Assembly (NCBI RefSeq): GCF_009720775.1
Contig: NZ_WNKW01000003.1
Location: 126,028 to 190,027, forward strand
Direction of reading: 5' to 3'
DNA: 64,000 nucleotides
Source of the DNA: Pseudoduganella danionis
GTDB lineage: Bacteria > Pseudomonadota > Gammaproteobacteria > Burkholderiales > Burkholderiaceae_D
A program made the position numbers and the translations under genes. Below the pieces are notes generated by a model. It was not told the origin of the DNA, searched no databases, and was given only the letters and a program-made list of their open reading frames with translations. This document shows positions 26,397 to 37,407 of this stretch, piece after piece; within the stretch, counting starts at the first letter, position 1, and each line of letters starts with the position of its first letter.

Positions 26397-28727
26397 ATGG
26401 TTGAAATCGAAATAGACGGCAAAAAAGTCGAAGTCCCTGCTGGTAGCATGGTGATGGACGCCGCCAACAAACTGGGAACCTACATTCCGCACTTCTGCTA
26501 TCACAAGAAATTGTCGATCGCTGCGAACTGCCGTATGTGCCTCGTCGAAGTAGAGAAGGCGCCTAAGCCTTTGCCAGCATGCGCTACGCCCGTTGCGGCC
26601 GGCATGATTGTGCGCTCTGCTTCCGACAAGGCCGTACAGGCTCAGAAGTCGGTGATGGAGTTCCTGCTGATTAACCACCCGCTGGACTGCCCGATCTGCG
26701 ATCAGGGCGGCGAATGCCAGCTGCAGGATCTGGCCGTAGGTTACGGCAAGACCACTTCGCGCTACGAAGAAGACAAGCGCGTAGTGGCGCCGAAAGACGG
26801 CGGCCCGCTGGTCTCCATGCAGGAGATGTCGCGCTGCATCCAGTGCACCCGTTGCGTACGTTTCGGTCAGGAAGTGGCCGGCGTGATGGAACTGGGCATG
26901 ATCGGCCGCGGCGAACATTCCGAAATTACCGCTTTCGTTGGTCAGACCGTGACCTCGGAAATGTCGGGCAATATGATCGACCTGTGCCCTGTGGGTGCAC
27001 TGACTTCCAAGCCATTCCGTTACAGCGCCCGTTCGTGGGAACTGTCGCGTCGTAAATCGGTATCGCCACACGACGGCCTCGGCGCCAACCTGATCGTTCA
27101 GGTCAAAGCCGGCAAGGTCAAGCGCGTGCTGCCGCTGGAAAACGATGCCGTCAACGAATGCTGGATCTCCGATAAAGACCGCTTCTCGTACGAAGGTCTG
27201 GACAGCGCTGACCGTCTGACCCAGCCTATGCTCAAGCAAGGCAACGAGTGGAAAGAAGTCGACTGGCAGACCGCGCTCGAATACGTGGCGCACGGCCTGA
27301 AAAACATCCGTCACGAACACGGTGCACAGTCGCTGGCTTCGCTGGCGACGCCGCACTCGACGCTGGAAGAACTGCACCTGCTGCAGAAACTGACCCGCGC
27401 CATGGGTTCGGACAGCGTTGATACCCGTCTGCGTAACGCGGACGTGTCGCTGCAGGGCGTTGCACCTTGGCTCGGTATGTCGATTGCCGACTTCGGCCAT
27501 CTGAACCGCGCTTTCGTGATCGGTTCCTTCCTGCGTAAAGATCATCCGCAACTGGCTACGCGTCTGCGTCTGGCAGTGAAGGGCGGCGCCAAGCTGTCCA
27601 TCCTGCACGCCACCGACGACGACCTGCTGATGAACGTCGCTAACAAGATGATTGCTGCTCCGTCGGACTGGCTGGCAGCACTGTCGCAAGTCGTCGTTGC
27701 TGTAGCTGCCGCCAAAGGCGTGGCCGCTCCGGCCGGTTTCGAAGGCGTACAGGCTGATGCCGCTGCGACGGCTATCGCTGCTTCGCTGCTGTCGGGCGAC
27801 GCTGCACTGAGCCGCGGTGTATTCCTCGGTAACGCTGCAGCCCAGCACCCACAGGCTGGCGCGCTGCACGCTGCCGCCCAGTGGATCGCTGAGCAGACCG
27901 GTGCCAAGTTCGGTTACCTGACCGAAGCTGCCAACACCGTGGGTGCTTACGTGGCTAACGCCAACGGCGCCTCGGCACCAGCTTTCAGCGAACAGAAAAA
28001 AGCCTACCTGCTGCTCAACGCCGAACCAGCGTTCGACGCGCACAACCCGCAAGCTGCTGCCAGCGCGCTGCAGAACGCCGACATGGTGGTTGTCATGTCG
28101 CCGTACAAGCACGGCATGGAATATGCCGACGTGCTGCTGCCAGTATCGCCATTCAGCGAAACTTCGGGCACCTTCGTCAACTGCGAAGGCCGTGCACAGA
28201 GCTTCAACGGCACCGTCAAGCCGCTGCTGGAAACCCGCCCTGCATGGAAAGTGCTGCGCGTTCTGGGTAACATCCTCGGCCTGTCGGGCTTCGAGTATGA
28301 AACTTCGGAAGCCATCCGTGACGAAGTGCTGGGCGCCGGTGTGACCGACGTTTCCGCCAAGCTGAACAACCGCAGCGCCGCTGCTCCGGTGGCCGCGCAA
28401 ATCGGCAACGGTGGCACCGAGCGTATCGCCGATGTACCGATCTACTTCGCCGACGCCATCGTGCGCCGTGCCGAGTCGCTGCAACAGACCGTCGACGCGG
28501 CTGCGCCGAAAGCGCATCTGTCGGCAGCGCTGGCCCAGCAACTGGGTGTGGCTGCAGGCGATCTGGTGAAAGTGACCCAGGGTGCCGGTAGCGCCACGCT
28601 GGTTGCTGCCATCGACGCAGCGCTGCCAGAGCGCACCGTGCGTGTCGCTGCAGCCCATGCATCGACCGCTGCGCTGGGTAGCATGTTCGGTTCTATCACT
28701 GTTGAAAAAGCAGGAGAGGGTAAATAA
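26397..28727 (+). CDS. nuoG: NADH-quinone oxidoreductase subunit G
   Basis: 75-kDa-type subunit, 776 residues. The N-terminus holds a [2Fe-2S] ferredoxin domain ([15 protein letters not shown], then PACATPV), the His-Cys3 cluster ([18 protein letters not shown]) and a [4Fe-4S] cluster ([16 protein letters not shown]). The rest is a molybdopterin-oxidoreductase-like domain without active-site function in complex I. Alanine-rich stretches occur in the C-terminal half. The stop overlaps the nuoH ATG by one base. Confidence 0.98.
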   Translation: MVEIEIDGKKVEVPAGSMVMDAANKLGTYIPHFCYHKKLSIAANCRMCLVEVEKAPKPLPACATPVAAGMIVRSASDKAVQAQKSVMEFLLINHPLDCPICDQGGECQLQDLAVGYGKTTSRYEEDKRVVAPKDGGPLVSMQEMSRCIQCTRCVRFGQEVAGVMELGMIGRGEHSEITAFVGQTVTSEMSGNMIDLCPVGALTSKPFRYSARSWELSRRKSVSPHDGLGANLIVQVKAGKVKRVLPLENDAVNECWISDKDRFSYEGLDSADRLTQPMLKQGNEWKEVDWQTALEYVAHGLKNIRHEHGAQSLASLATPHSTLEELHLLQKLTRAMGSDSVDTRLRNADVSLQGVAPWLGMSIADFGHLNRAFVIGSFLRKDHPQLATRLRLAVKGGAKLSILHATDDDLLMNVANKMIAAPSDWLAALSQVVVAVAAAKGVAAPAGFEGVQADAAATAIAASLLSGDAALSRGVFLGNAAAQHPQAGALHAAAQWIAEQTGAKFGYLTEAANTVGAYVANANGASAPAFSEQKKAYLLLNAEPAFDAHNPQAAASALQNADMVVVMSPYKHGMEYADVLLPVSPFSETSGTFVNCEGRAQSFNGTVKPLLETRPAWKVLRVLGNILGLSGFEYETSEAIRDEVLGAGVTDVSAKLNNRSAAAPVAAQIGNGGTERIADVPIYFADAIVRRAESLQQTVDAAAPKAHLSAALAQQLGVAAGDLVKVTQGAGSATLVAAIDAALPERTVRVAAAHASTAALGSMFGSITVEKAGEGK

Positions 28728-29812
28728 TGGCTCTGCCTGAATTCGTAACGACTATTAATGCCATGGGCGCCAACAGTGTGCTGGCCCCGGCATGGCCGCT
28801 GATCTGGGCCATGATCCGTATCGTGGTGGTACTGATGCCGCTGATGGGTCTGGTGGCTTACCTGACCCTGTGGGAACGTAAGTTCATCGGCTGGATCCAG
28901 ATCCGTGTGGGTCCTAACCGTGTCGGTCCTGCCGGTCTGCTGCAGCCTATCGCCGATGCGCTGAAACTGCTGTTTAAAGAGATCATCACCCCGGCCAAGG
29001 CTAACCCTGGTCTGTTCGTGATCGGTCCTATCATGACCATCATGCCGGCACTGGCCGCATGGTCGGTGGTGCCGTTCGGTCCTGAAGCCGTGCTGGCCAA
29101 TGTGAACGCCGGTCTGCTGCTGCTGATGGCAATCACCTCGATGGAAGTGTACGGCATCATCATTGCCGGCTGGGCTTCGAACTCGAAGTACTCCTTCCTC
29201 GGCGCGATGCGTGCTTCGGCACAGATGATTTCCTACGAAATCCCGATGGGCTTCGTACTGGTAGTGATTCTGATGGTATCCGGTTCGCTGAACTTCGGCG
29301 AAATCGTCGCCAGCCAGCAGCGCGGCATGATGGCGGCACAAGGCCTGAATCTGCTGTCGTGGAACTGGCTGCCACTGCTGCCACTGTTCGTGGTGTACCT
29401 GACTTCCGGTCTGGCCGAATGTAACCGTCACCCGTTCGACGTGGTGGAAGGCGAGTCGGAGATCGTTGCAGGTCACATGGTGGAATACTCGGGTATGGCC
29501 TACGCCATGTTCATGCTGGCCGAATACGCCAACATGATCCTGATCGCCACGCTGGCTTCGATCATGTTCCTCGGTGGCTGGTCGGCACCGCTGGCTGCAC
29601 TCGAATTCTGGGGCGGTTTCGGTGGCTTCTTCTGGCTGTTCGCTAAGGTCTTCTTCCTGGTCTCGGTGTTCATCTGGGTGCGCGGTACCTTCCCACGCTA
29701 CCGCTATGACCAGATCATGCGTCTGGGCTGGAAAGTGTTCATCCCTCTGACGCTGGTGTATCTGGTACTGGTGGCAGGCGTGATGCAGACCTCCTGGAAT
29801 ATCTGGAAGTAA
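28727..29812 (+). CDS. nuoH: NADH-quinone oxidoreductase subunit H
   Basis: ND1-type membrane subunit at the junction of both arms, 361 residues with about eight helices. Conserved segments: [41 protein letters not shown] (landmark GAMRASAQ) and [20 protein letters not shown], whose acidic residues line the quinone entry and proton path. No unusual feature was seen. Confidence 0.98.
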   Translation: MALPEFVTTINAMGANSVLAPAWPLIWAMIRIVVVLMPLMGLVAYLTLWERKFIGWIQIRVGPNRVGPAGLLQPIADALKLLFKEIITPAKANPGLFVIGPIMTIMPALAAWSVVPFGPEAVLANVNAGLLLLMAITSMEVYGIIIAGWASNSKYSFLGAMRASAQMISYEIPMGFVLVVILMVSGSLNFGEIVASQQRGMMAAQGLNLLSWNWLPLLPLFVVYLTSGLAECNRHPFDVVEGESEIVAGHMVEYSGMAYAMFMLAEYANMILIATLASIMFLGGWSAPLAALEFWGGFGGFFWLFAKVFFLVSVFIWVRGTFPRYRYDQIMRLGWKVFIPLTLVYLVLVAGVMQTSWNIWK

Positions 29813-29824
29813 GGATTAGAGAAT

Positions 29825-30313
29825 ATGGAACGTTTAAAAGATTTCATCGGCAGCTTCATGCTGACCGAACTGATCAAAGGGATGGCGCTGACGGGCAAGT
29901 ATATGTTCTCGCGCAAAATCACCGTGCAGTACCCGGAAGAGAAGACGCCGATGTCGCCACGTTTCCGTGGTCTGCATGCACTGCGTCGTTATCCTAACGG
30001 TGAAGAGCGCTGCATCGCCTGCAAACTGTGCGAAGCAGTGTGCCCGGCGATGGCGATCAGCATCGAGTCGGAACAGCGTGCTGACGGTTCGCGCCGTACC
30101 ACCCGTTACGACATCGACCTGACCAAGTGCATCTTCTGCGGCTTCTGCGAAGAATCCTGCCCGGTCGATTCCATCGTTGAAACGCATGTACTGGAATACC
30201 ACGGCGAAAAACGCGGCGATCTGTACTACACGAAAGAGATGCTGCTGGCAGTTGGTGATCGCTACGAATCAGAGATCGCCGAAGCACGCGCAGCCGACGC
30301 TCCTTACCGCTGA
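29825..30313 (+). CDS. nuoI: NADH-quinone oxidoreductase subunit I
   Basis: TYKY-type subunit, 162 residues, with two [4Fe-4S] motifs [12 protein letters not shown] and [12 protein letters not shown] that relay electrons to N2. An amphipathic N-terminal helix binds the membrane arm. It lies 12 bases after nuoH. A small hairpin follows in the gap to nuoJ. Confidence 0.98.
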   Translation: MERLKDFIGSFMLTELIKGMALTGKYMFSRKITVQYPEEKTPMSPRFRGLHALRRYPNGEERCIACKLCEAVCPAMAISIESEQRADGSRRTTRYDIDLTKCIFCGFCEESCPVDSIVETHVLEYHGEKRGDLYYTKEMLLAVGDRYESEIAEARAADAPYR

Positions 30314-30317
30314 TCGT

Positions 30318-30336
30318 TGCCGGCCCTGTGCCGGCA
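30318..30336 (+). repeat. Hairpin in the nuoI-nuoJ gap
   Basis: TGCCGGC and GCCGGCA around a CCTGT loop, five bases past the nuoI stop. There is no T-run, so it is more likely an mRNA-processing or stability element than a terminator inside the operon. Confidence 0.5.
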
Positions 30337-30378
30337 TCCCAGTGTATTGATCAATTATGTACGTCTCTTGGGTTAGTT

Positions 30379-31008
30379 ATGGAATTTAAAACTGCTTTGT
30401 TCTACGCCTTCTCAGCCATCATGATTCTGGCTGCGACGCGCGTTATCACGGCCCGCAACCCGGTGCACGCAGCACTGTTCCTGGTGCTGGCGTTCTTCTC
30501 GGCGGCCGGCATCTGGATGCTGCTGGAAGCGGAGTTCCTCGCCATCGTGCTGGTACTCGTCTACGTGGGCGCCGTGATGGTGCTGTTCCTGTTCGTGGTG
30601 ATGATGCTCGATCTGGATACCGACAAGATGCGCCAGGGCTTCTGGAGCTATCTGCCACTGGCTTCGGCCATCGGCGCGCTGATCGTGCTGGAAATGGCGG
30701 CCGTGCTGTGGCGCTCGTTCTACGCAATGGACCAGCAACCGGTCAACGCCGGCAATATCGGCGGCACCAAAGAACTGGGCCTGCTGATCTACACCAAATA
30801 CATCTACGGCTTCGAAGTCGCTGCAGCAGTGCTGCTGGTGGCTATCATCGCTGCCGTGGCGCTGACCCTGCGCAAGCGCAAGGACATCAAATATCTCGAC
30901 CCGTCGGAAGCGGTACGCGTCAAGCGTAACGACCGTCTGCGCATCGTCAAAGTCGATGCCGTCAGCACGCGCGGCGCGGCCGAAGCAGAAGTTAAGGAGG
31001 CACCATGA
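30379..31008 (+). CDS. nuoJ: NADH-quinone oxidoreductase subunit J
   Basis: ND6-type membrane subunit, 209 residues from ATG 30379 ([11 protein letters not shown]). The open frame reaches further upstream but without family residues. Five helices are seen. The conserved [17 protein letters not shown] helix contains the pi-bulge glycine region. A charged cytoplasmic tail ([21 protein letters not shown]) extends beyond the helices. It overlaps nuoK by 4 bases. Confidence 0.96.
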   Translation: MEFKTALFYAFSAIMILAATRVITARNPVHAALFLVLAFFSAAGIWMLLEAEFLAIVLVLVYVGAVMVLFLFVVMMLDLDTDKMRQGFWSYLPLASAIGALIVLEMAAVLWRSFYAMDQQPVNAGNIGGTKELGLLIYTKYIYGFEVAAAVLLVAIIAAVALTLRKRKDIKYLDPSEAVRVKRNDRLRIVKVDAVSTRGAAEAEVKEAP

Positions 31009-31313
31009 CTTTATCGCTGGCTCATTACCTCGTTCTTGGCGCGATACTGTTCGCGATCTCGATCGTCGGTATTTTCCTCAATCGCAAAAATATCATCGTC
31101 CTGCTGATGGCCATCGAACTGATGCTGCTGGCAGTGAACATGAACTTTATCGCGTTCTCCCATTATCTGGGTGACGCGGCCGGGCAGATCTTCGTGTTCT
31201 TCATTCTGACCGTCGCCGCTGCCGAATCGGCAATCGGCCTCGCGATTCTGGTGGTGATGTTCCGTAATCTGGACACCATCAATGTAGAAGACCTGGATAG
31301 CTTGAAGGGTTAA
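31005..31313 (+). CDS. nuoK: NADH-quinone oxidoreductase subunit K
   Basis: ND4L-type subunit, 102 residues, three helices. Membrane glutamates involved in proton transfer are seen in [16 protein letters not shown] and [15 protein letters not shown] strong AAGGAGG ribosome site lies at the end of nuoJ, and the start overlaps the nuoJ stop as ATGA. Confidence 0.97.
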   Translation: MTLSLAHYLVLGAILFAISIVGIFLNRKNIIVLLMAIELMLLAVNMNFIAFSHYLGDAAGQIFVFFILTVAAAESAIGLAILVVMFRNLDTINVEDLDSLKG

Positions 31314-31361
31314 TCCTTCGTGGCTAAGTTCAATTTCGAATAATAACGATTAAGGTTCATC

Positions 31362-33455
31362 ATGGCGGTTACTCTTAACCCTAATCTCCTACTGGCCGTA
31401 CCACTGGCGCCGCTGGCCGGCTCCGCGATTGCCGGCCTGTTAGGAACTAAATTTTTCGGCAACGTGGTGGGGCGTACGGTCTCGCACACGGCGACCATAC
31501 TGGGCGTGCTGGTAGCATTCATCCTGTCGGCGATGACGTTGAACGACGTGATCGGTGGCGCGAGCTACAACGCTACCGTGTACAACTGGATGACGGTTGG
31601 CACCATCAAGCTGGTGGTCGGCTTCCAGATCGACGCGCTGTCGGCGATGATGATGTGCGTAGTGACCTTCGTGTCGCTGATGGTGCACATCTACACCATC
31701 GGCTACATGGCAGAAGATGAAGGCTACAACCGCTTCTTCGCCTACATCTCGCTGTTCACCTTCTCGATGCTGATGCTGGTTATGTCCAACAACTTCCTGC
31801 AGCTGTTCTTCGGCTGGGAAGCTGTGGGTCTGGTGTCGTACCTGCTGATCGGCTTCTGGTACACCCGGCCGACCGCCATCGTGGCCAACATGAAAGCCTT
31901 CCTGGTCAACCGTGTGGGTGACTTCGGCTTCATCCTCGGTATCGGTCTGCTGCTGGCTTACGCCGGTTCGATGGACTATCAGGAAGTGTTCGCCAAGAAG
32001 GAACAACTGGTGTCGCTGACCCTGCCGGGTACCGACTGGGCACTGCTGACCGTGGCCTGTATCTGCCTGTTCATCGGCGCGATGGGTAAATCGGCCCAGT
32101 TCCCGCTGCACGTCTGGCTGCCAGACTCGATGGAAGGCCCGACCCCGATTTCGGCACTGATCCACGCGGCAACCATGGTTACCGCCGGTATCTTCATGGT
32201 GACCCGTATGTCGCCACTGTTCGAACTGTCGGATACGGCACTGTCCTTCATCCTCGTGATCGGCTCGATTACCGCGCTGTTCATGGGCTTCCTCGGCATC
32301 ATCCAGAACGACATCAAGCGCGTGGTCGCTTACTCGACGCTGTCGCAGCTCGGCTACATGACCGTGGCACTGGGCGCATCGGCTTACTCCGTGGCCGTGT
32401 TCCACCTGATGACCCACGCCTTCTTCAAAGCGCTGCTGTTCCTGGGCGCCGGTTCGGTGATCATCGGTATGCACCACGATCAGGACATCCGCAACATGGG
32501 TGGTCTGCGTAAATACATGCCTATCACCTGGATCACTTCGCTGCTGGGTTCGCTGGCTCTGATCGGTACCCCGTTCTTCTCCGGCTTCTACTCGAAAGAT
32601 TCGATCATCGAAGCAGTAGGGGAGAGCCACCTGTGGGGTGCCGGCTTCGCTAACTTCGCCGTGCTGGCTGGTGTGTTCGTGACCGCGTTCTACTCGTTCC
32701 GTATGTACTTCCTGGTGTTCCACGGTGAAGAGCGCTTCGGCAAAGCTCACCATGACGACCACCACGCCCATGCTCCGGCGGCTGCCGCTGCACACGACGA
32801 TGGCCACGGCCATGACGATCATGGTCACGATGACCATGACGACCACGCGCACCACGGTCTGGCTCCGGGCCAGAAACCGCACGAGTCGCCATTTGTTGTA
32901 TGGTTCCCGCTGGCGATGCTGGCCATCCCTTCGGTCATCATCGGCTATCTGGCCATCGGCCCTATGCTGTACGGCGATTTCTTCAAAGGCGTGATCACCT
33001 TCGGTGCTAACCACCCTGTGATGGAAGAACTGGCACACGAGTTCCACGGCCCTGTGGCCATGGCGATGCACGCACTGACCTCGCTGCCTCTGTGGCTGGC
33101 GATCTCCGGTGTGGCAACCTCGTACTACTGCTACATGATCAACCCGCGCGTACCAGCCTGGTTCTACGAGAAGTTCAAGTTCCTGCACACTCTGCTGGAG
33201 AACAAGTACTACATGGACAAGTTCAACGAGACCGTGTTCGCCGGCGGCGCACGCCTGCTGGGCAATGGTCTGTGGACTGTGGGCGACCGCACCCTGATCG
33301 ACGGCCTGCTGGTCAACGGCAGCGCCAAAGTGGTGGGCTGGTTCTCGACGCTGACCCGTTTGGCGCAGACTGGTTATATCTACCACTACGCGTTTGTCAT
33401 GATCCTCGGCATTCTGGGGTTCCTGATCTACTTCCTGCCGTTTTGGCACGCTTAA
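31362..33455 (+). CDS. nuoL: NADH-quinone oxidoreductase subunit L
   Basis: ND5-type antiporter-like proton channel, 697 residues. Helix motifs include FFGWEAVGLVSYLLIGFW, AMGKSAQFPLHVWLPDSMEGP and AYSTLSQLGYM, with the channel lysine and glutamate present. A histidine/aspartate-rich loop occupies residues 463-499 (14 His and 10 Asp in 37 residues) between membrane segments. It is not part of the E. coli protein as I know it. A long C-terminal amphipathic helix region follows. Confidence 0.97.
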   Translation: MAVTLNPNLLLAVPLAPLAGSAIAGLLGTKFFGNVVGRTVSHTATILGVLVAFILSAMTLNDVIGGASYNATVYNWMTVGTIKLVVGFQIDALSAMMMCVVTFVSLMVHIYTIGYMAEDEGYNRFFAYISLFTFSMLMLVMSNNFLQLFFGWEAVGLVSYLLIGFWYTRPTAIVANMKAFLVNRVGDFGFILGIGLLLAYAGSMDYQEVFAKKEQLVSLTLPGTDWALLTVACICLFIGAMGKSAQFPLHVWLPDSMEGPTPISALIHAATMVTAGIFMVTRMSPLFELSDTALSFILVIGSITALFMGFLGIIQNDIKRVVAYSTLSQLGYMTVALGASAYSVAVFHLMTHAFFKALLFLGAGSVIIGMHHDQDIRNMGGLRKYMPITWITSLLGSLALIGTPFFSGFYSKDSIIEAVGESHLWGAGFANFAVLAGVFVTAFYSFRMYFLVFHGEERFGKAHHDDHHAHAPAAAAAHDDGHGHDDHGHDDHDDHAHHGLAPGQKPHESPFVVWFPLAMLAIPSVIIGYLAIGPMLYGDFFKGVITFGANHPVMEELAHEFHGPVAMAMHALTSLPLWLAISGVATSYYCYMINPRVPAWFYEKFKFLHTLLENKYYMDKFNETVFAGGARLLGNGLWTVGDRTLIDGLLVNGSAKVVGWFSTLTRLAQTGYIYHYAFVMILGILGFLIYFLPFWHA

Positions 33456-33486
33456 TTAGCTGATACGCAAAGAGATAAAGATAACC

Positions 33487-34992
33487 ATGATGCAGTCAAC
33501 TATATCTACCTTACCTCCGTACCTGAGCCTCGCGATCTGGCTCCCGATTATCTTCGGCCTGATCGTGCTGGCCATCGGTCGCGATACCAACGCCGCGCTG
33601 GTGCGCGTTGGTTCGCTGATCGGCGCACTGGTGAGCTTCGGCGCCACCATTCCGCTGATTACCAACTTTGACAACGCCGCGCATGGCATGCAGTTCGTCG
33701 AGCGCTCGCCGTGGATCGAACGCTTCAACATCTTCTACTCGCTCGGTATCGACGGCCTGTCGCTGTGGTTCGTACCGCTGACCGCCTTCATCACCGTGAT
33801 CGTGGTGATCTCGGCATGGCAGGTGATCCAGAAGCGCGTAGCCCAGTACATGGGCGCCTTCCTGATCCTGTCGGGTTTGATGATCGGCGTGTTCGCCGCC
33901 ATGGACGGCCTGCTGTTCTACTTCTTCTTCGAAGCGACCCTGATCCCGATGTACATCATCATCGGTGTGTGGGGTGGTGAAAACCGCGTGTACGCTTCGT
34001 TCAAGTTCTTCCTGTACACCTTCTTCGGTTCGCTGCTGACGCTGGTCGCCATCATCTACCTGTACAAAGTGTCGGGCGGTAGCTTCGACATCCTGATGTG
34101 GCACAAGATTGCCCTGACGATGAAAGAGCAGATCTTCATCTTCCTGGCCTTCTTCATGGCCTTCGCCGTGAAAGTACCAATGTTCCCAGTGCACACCTGG
34201 CTGCCAGACGTGCACGTGGAAGCGCCTACCGGCGGTTCCGCCGTGCTGGCTGCCATCATGCTGAAACTCGGTGCTTACGGCTTCCTGCGTTTCTCGCTGC
34301 CTATCACCCCGGACGCATCGAAATATCTGGCCGGTTTCGTCATCACCCTGTCGCTGATCGCCGTGATCTACATCGGTCTGGTGGCGCTGGTACAGAAAGA
34401 CATGAAAAAGCTGGTGGCTTACTCGTCGATCGCCCACATGGGCTTCGTCACGCTGGGCTTCTTCATCTTCAATGAAATGGCAGTGCAGGGCGCTATCGTG
34501 CAGATGATCTCGCACGGCTTCATCTCGGGCGCCATGTTCCTGTGTATCGGTGTGCTGTACGATCAGGCTCACTCGCGCCAGATCGCCGACTACGGTGGTG
34601 TCGTCAACAAGATGCCGAAGTTCGCAGCCCTGTTCATCTTCTTCTCGATGGCTAACTGCGGTCTGCCAGCGACTTCCGGCTTCGTCGGCGAGTTCATGGT
34701 GATCCTCGGTGCTACCCAGTACAACTTCGTTATCGGCCTGCTGGCTGCGACTGCGCTGATCTTCGGCGCTGCCTACTCGCTGTGGATGGCCAAGCGCGTG
34801 ATCTTCGGCAAAGTGGCGAATCACCACGTAGCAGAACTGGTTGATGTGAACGGTCGTGAATTCTTCATGCTGGGCATCCTGGCTGTTGCAGTGCTGGCGA
34901 TGGGCCTGTACCCAGCCCCATTCACTGACACCATGCAAACCTCGGTTGCAGACCTGCTGGCGCACGTCGCCAAGAGCAAGCTGCCGTTCTGA
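33487..34992 (+). CDS. nuoM: NADH-quinone oxidoreductase subunit M
   Basis: ND4-type antiporter-like subunit, 501 residues, about 14 helices. Seen: [18 protein letters not shown] with the key glutamate, [22 protein letters not shown] and [15 protein letters not shown]. Two consecutive ATG codons (33487, 33490) are both possible starts. All channel residues expected for the family are present. Confidence 0.97.
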   Translation: MMQSTISTLPPYLSLAIWLPIIFGLIVLAIGRDTNAALVRVGSLIGALVSFGATIPLITNFDNAAHGMQFVERSPWIERFNIFYSLGIDGLSLWFVPLTAFITVIVVISAWQVIQKRVAQYMGAFLILSGLMIGVFAAMDGLLFYFFFEATLIPMYIIIGVWGGENRVYASFKFFLYTFFGSLLTLVAIIYLYKVSGGSFDILMWHKIALTMKEQIFIFLAFFMAFAVKVPMFPVHTWLPDVHVEAPTGGSAVLAAIMLKLGAYGFLRFSLPITPDASKYLAGFVITLSLIAVIYIGLVALVQKDMKKLVAYSSIAHMGFVTLGFFIFNEMAVQGAIVQMISHGFISGAMFLCIGVLYDQAHSRQIADYGGVVNKMPKFAALFIFFSMANCGLPATSGFVGEFMVILGATQYNFVIGLLAATALIFGAAYSLWMAKRVIFGKVANHHVAELVDVNGREFFMLGILAVAVLAMGLYPAPFTDTMQTSVADLLAHVAKSKLPF

Positions 34993-35008
34993 TAGCGGAA
35001 ACAAAACA

Positions 35009-36514
35009 ATGACTACTCCAATTCCACAAGCTGTTATCGACATGGTGCCGGTGTACCCAGAAATGGTGCTACTGATCGGTGCCTCGGCGATCCTGTTGAT
35101 CGACATGTTCCTCAAAGAGGGACAGCGTTCGCTGACCTATCTGCTGTCGCTGGCGACGCTGCTGGTTGCCGGCGTCCTGAGCTACAACGACTTCGTTACC
35201 GGCCACACGGTCTACACCTTCAACGGTATGTTCGTGTCCGACCCGATGGCTAATCTGCTCAAGGTCTTCACCTACCTGACGGCTGGCCTGACACTCGTGT
35301 ATTCGCGTCAGTACGCTGACGACCGCGGTATGCTGAGCGGTAATCTGGGCGGCGAGTTCTACGTGCTGGCCCTGTTCACCGTGCTGGGCCAGATGGTGAT
35401 GATCTCCGGTTCCAACTTCCTGTCCGTGTATCTGGGCGTGGAACTGATGTCGCTGTCGCTGTACGCACTGGTCGCTCTGCGCCGTGACAACCACAAAGCT
35501 ACTGAAGCTGCGATGAAGTACTTCGTACTGGGCGCGCTGGCTTCCGGCTTCCTGCTGTACGGTATCTCGATGCTGTACGGTGCGACCGGCACGCTGGACA
35601 TCCGTGGTGTTTCGGCCATGGTCGCTGGCGGTACCGTGAACAAGACTGTACTGATTTTCGGCGTGGTATTCCTCGTTGCTGGTCTGGCCTTCAAACTGGG
35701 CGCCGTACCATTCCACATGTGGGTACCGGACGTGTACGAAGGTTCGCCAACGGCAGTGACCCTGCTGCTGGGCGGCGCACCGAAAATCGCTACCTTCGCG
35801 ATCTGCATCCGCCTGCTGGTGGAAGGTCTGATGCCGCTGGCATTCGACTGGCAGCAGATGCTGATGATCCTGGCCGTGCTGTCGCTGGCGATCGGTAACA
35901 TCACTGCGATCGCCCAGACTAATCTGAAGCGTATGCTGGCTTACTCGACCATCGCGCAGATGGGCTTCGTTTTGCTGGGCCTGCTGGCTGGCGTGGCCGG
36001 TACCACCGACCGCACCGGTGCATCGGCTGCCTACAGCGCCGCCATGTACTACGTGATCACCTACGTGCTGACCACCATCGGCAGCTTCGGCATGCTGATG
36101 CTGCTGTCGCGTTCCGGTTTCGAAGCTGAAAATCTGGCGGACCTGAAAGGTCTGAGCAAGCGTAATGGCTGGTTTGCTGTCGTCATGTCGGCACTGATGT
36201 TCTCGCTGGCCGGTGTGCCACCGATGATGGGCTTCGCTGCCAAGTTCTCGGTACTGACCGCCGTGCTGGGCACCGGCCAGATCTGGCTGACCGTACTGGC
36301 TGTGATGTTCTCGCTGATCGGCGCGTTCTACTACCTGCGCGTAGTGAAAGTGATGTGGTTCGATGAAGCTGCCGACGAGTCGCCTATCGTCGTCAAGGCC
36401 GACATGAGCGTAGCTCTGAGCCTGAACGCGATCGCCATCGTGCTGCTCGGCGTACTGCCAGGCCCGCTGCTGGCAGCCTGCCTGAAAGCCATGACCATCA
36501 CGCTGAACACCTGA
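35009..36514 (+). CDS. nuoN: NADH-quinone oxidoreductase subunit N
   Basis: ND2-type antiporter-like subunit, 501 residues from ATG 35009 ([10 protein letters not shown]). An upstream ATG in the same frame lies inside nuoM and is ignored. Landmarks: [39 protein letters not shown] and [15 protein letters not shown]. It is the last complex I gene. Its stop overlaps the next start (TGATGG). Confidence 0.97.
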   Translation: MTTPIPQAVIDMVPVYPEMVLLIGASAILLIDMFLKEGQRSLTYLLSLATLLVAGVLSYNDFVTGHTVYTFNGMFVSDPMANLLKVFTYLTAGLTLVYSRQYADDRGMLSGNLGGEFYVLALFTVLGQMVMISGSNFLSVYLGVELMSLSLYALVALRRDNHKATEAAMKYFVLGALASGFLLYGISMLYGATGTLDIRGVSAMVAGGTVNKTVLIFGVVFLVAGLAFKLGAVPFHMWVPDVYEGSPTAVTLLLGGAPKIATFAICIRLLVEGLMPLAFDWQQMLMILAVLSLAIGNITAIAQTNLKRMLAYSTIAQMGFVLLGLLAGVAGTTDRTGASAAYSAAMYYVITYVLTTIGSFGMLMLLSRSGFEAENLADLKGLSKRNGWFAVVMSALMFSLAGVPPMMGFAAKFSVLTAVLGTGQIWLTVLAVMFSLIGAFYYLRVVKVMWFDEAADESPIVVKADMSVALSLNAIAIVLLGVLPGPLLAACLKAMTITLNT

Positions 36515-36819
36515 TGGACATTTCCGTAGCAAGCTGGTTGGTCATCGTCATCGCGATTGCGGCGGCCAACCTGCCATTCTTCAACGAGCGCGTATTCGCG
36601 CTCGTGCCCAGCCGCTGGGAGAGCAAGCCGCTGTTCGTGCGGCTGATCGAAATGGTCGTGCTCTTCTTCGCGGTGGGTGTCATCGGCTTCGCTCTCGAAG
36701 GCCGCCTCGGCAACCGCTTCCCGCAAACGTGGGAGTTCTACGCCATCTCCGCCTGCCTGTTCATCGTGCTGGCTTTCCCCGGATTCATTCTGCGTTACCT
36801 GCGCAAGCGCCACGACTGA
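36514..36819 (+). CDS. DUF2818 membrane protein following the nuo operon
   Basis: 101-residue inner-membrane protein with three hydrophobic segments (about 7-25, 45-64, 76-96). It contains NLPFFNERVFALVP and the arginine-rich end LRYLRKRHD. It belongs to DUF2818, which sits next to nuoN in many betaproteobacteria. The one-base overlap with nuoN implies co-expression with complex I. A role in assembly or stability is a plausible but untested inference. Confidence 0.88.
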   Translation: MDISVASWLVIVIAIAAANLPFFNERVFALVPSRWESKPLFVRLIEMVVLFFAVGVIGFALEGRLGNRFPQTWEFYAISACLFIVLAFPGFILRYLRKRHD

Positions 36820-36852
36820 TACACTATCGTTCTTCAACGACGTGGAGCAGGC

Positions 36853-37407
36853 ATGGACAAACATCTGGTAGAAACCCGCATCGACGGTGAGCTGGTCTAC
36901 GACGGCCATTTCCTCAAAATCCAGCGCGATACCATAGCACTGCCGGATGGCCAGCAGACCAAGCGCGAATACGTGCTGCATCCGGGCGCGGTGGTGATCC
37001 TGCCGCTGCTCGATGATGGCACGGTGCTCATGGAACGCCAGTTCCGCTATCCGCTGCATCAGGTGTTCATTGAATTTCCGGCCGGTAAAATCGACCATAA
37101 CGAAGACCCGCTGGCCAGCGCCAAGCGCGAGCTCGAAGAAGAAACCGGTTACACGGCCAGCGAGTGGCAGTACGTCACGCGCATCCATAATGCCATCGCC
37201 TATTCGGATGAGCATCTGGACCTGTATCTGGCGCGCGGCCTGAAAGCCGGCCAGCAGAAGCTGGACGAAGGTGAATTCCTCGAAACCTATACGGCCACCA
37301 TCGACGAACTGCTGCAAGGCGTGCGTGATGGTTCGATCACCGACGTGAAGACGGTGATCGGCATCTTCTGGCTCGACAAGCTGCGCGCGGGCGACTGGAA
37401 ACTCTGA
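36853..37407 (+). CDS. nudF: Nudix hydrolase, ADP-ribose pyrophosphatase type
   Basis: Cytoplasmic hydrolase of nucleoside diphosphate sugars, 184 residues. The complete Nudix box Gx5Ex7REUxEExGU is present starting at G78 (GKIDHNED, then REL-EEETGY), with the upstream FEFP-type segment (VFIEFPAGK) and HPGAVVILPLL typical of the NudF/ADP-ribose group. It lies 33 bases after the DUF2818 gene, an arrangement common in Burkholderiales. The exact substrate is inferred from the family. Confidence 0.88.
   Translation: MDKHLVETRIDGELVYDGHFLKIQRDTIALPDGQQTKREYVLHPGAVVILPLLDDGTVLMERQFRYPLHQVFIEFPAGKIDHNEDPLASAKRELEEETGYTASEWQYVTRIHNAIAYSDEHLDLYLARGLKAGQQKLDEGEFLETYTATIDELLQGVRDGSITDVKTVIGIFWLDKLRAGDWKL

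Noticed and set aside
31440-33449. 669-codon open frame antisense to nuoL, and similar long antisense frames over nuoM, nuoN, fdoG and the TonB receptors
   Set aside because: These are mirror frames of highly GC-biased real genes. Their translations are rich in His/Gln/Arg with no family features, and the sense strand carries complete known proteins.
34856-35008. Longer NuoN start inside nuoM
   Set aside because: The extra 51 residues (Trp/Ser/Arg-rich) are an out-of-frame reading of nuoM and unlike any complex I subunit. ATG 35009 gives the standard protein.
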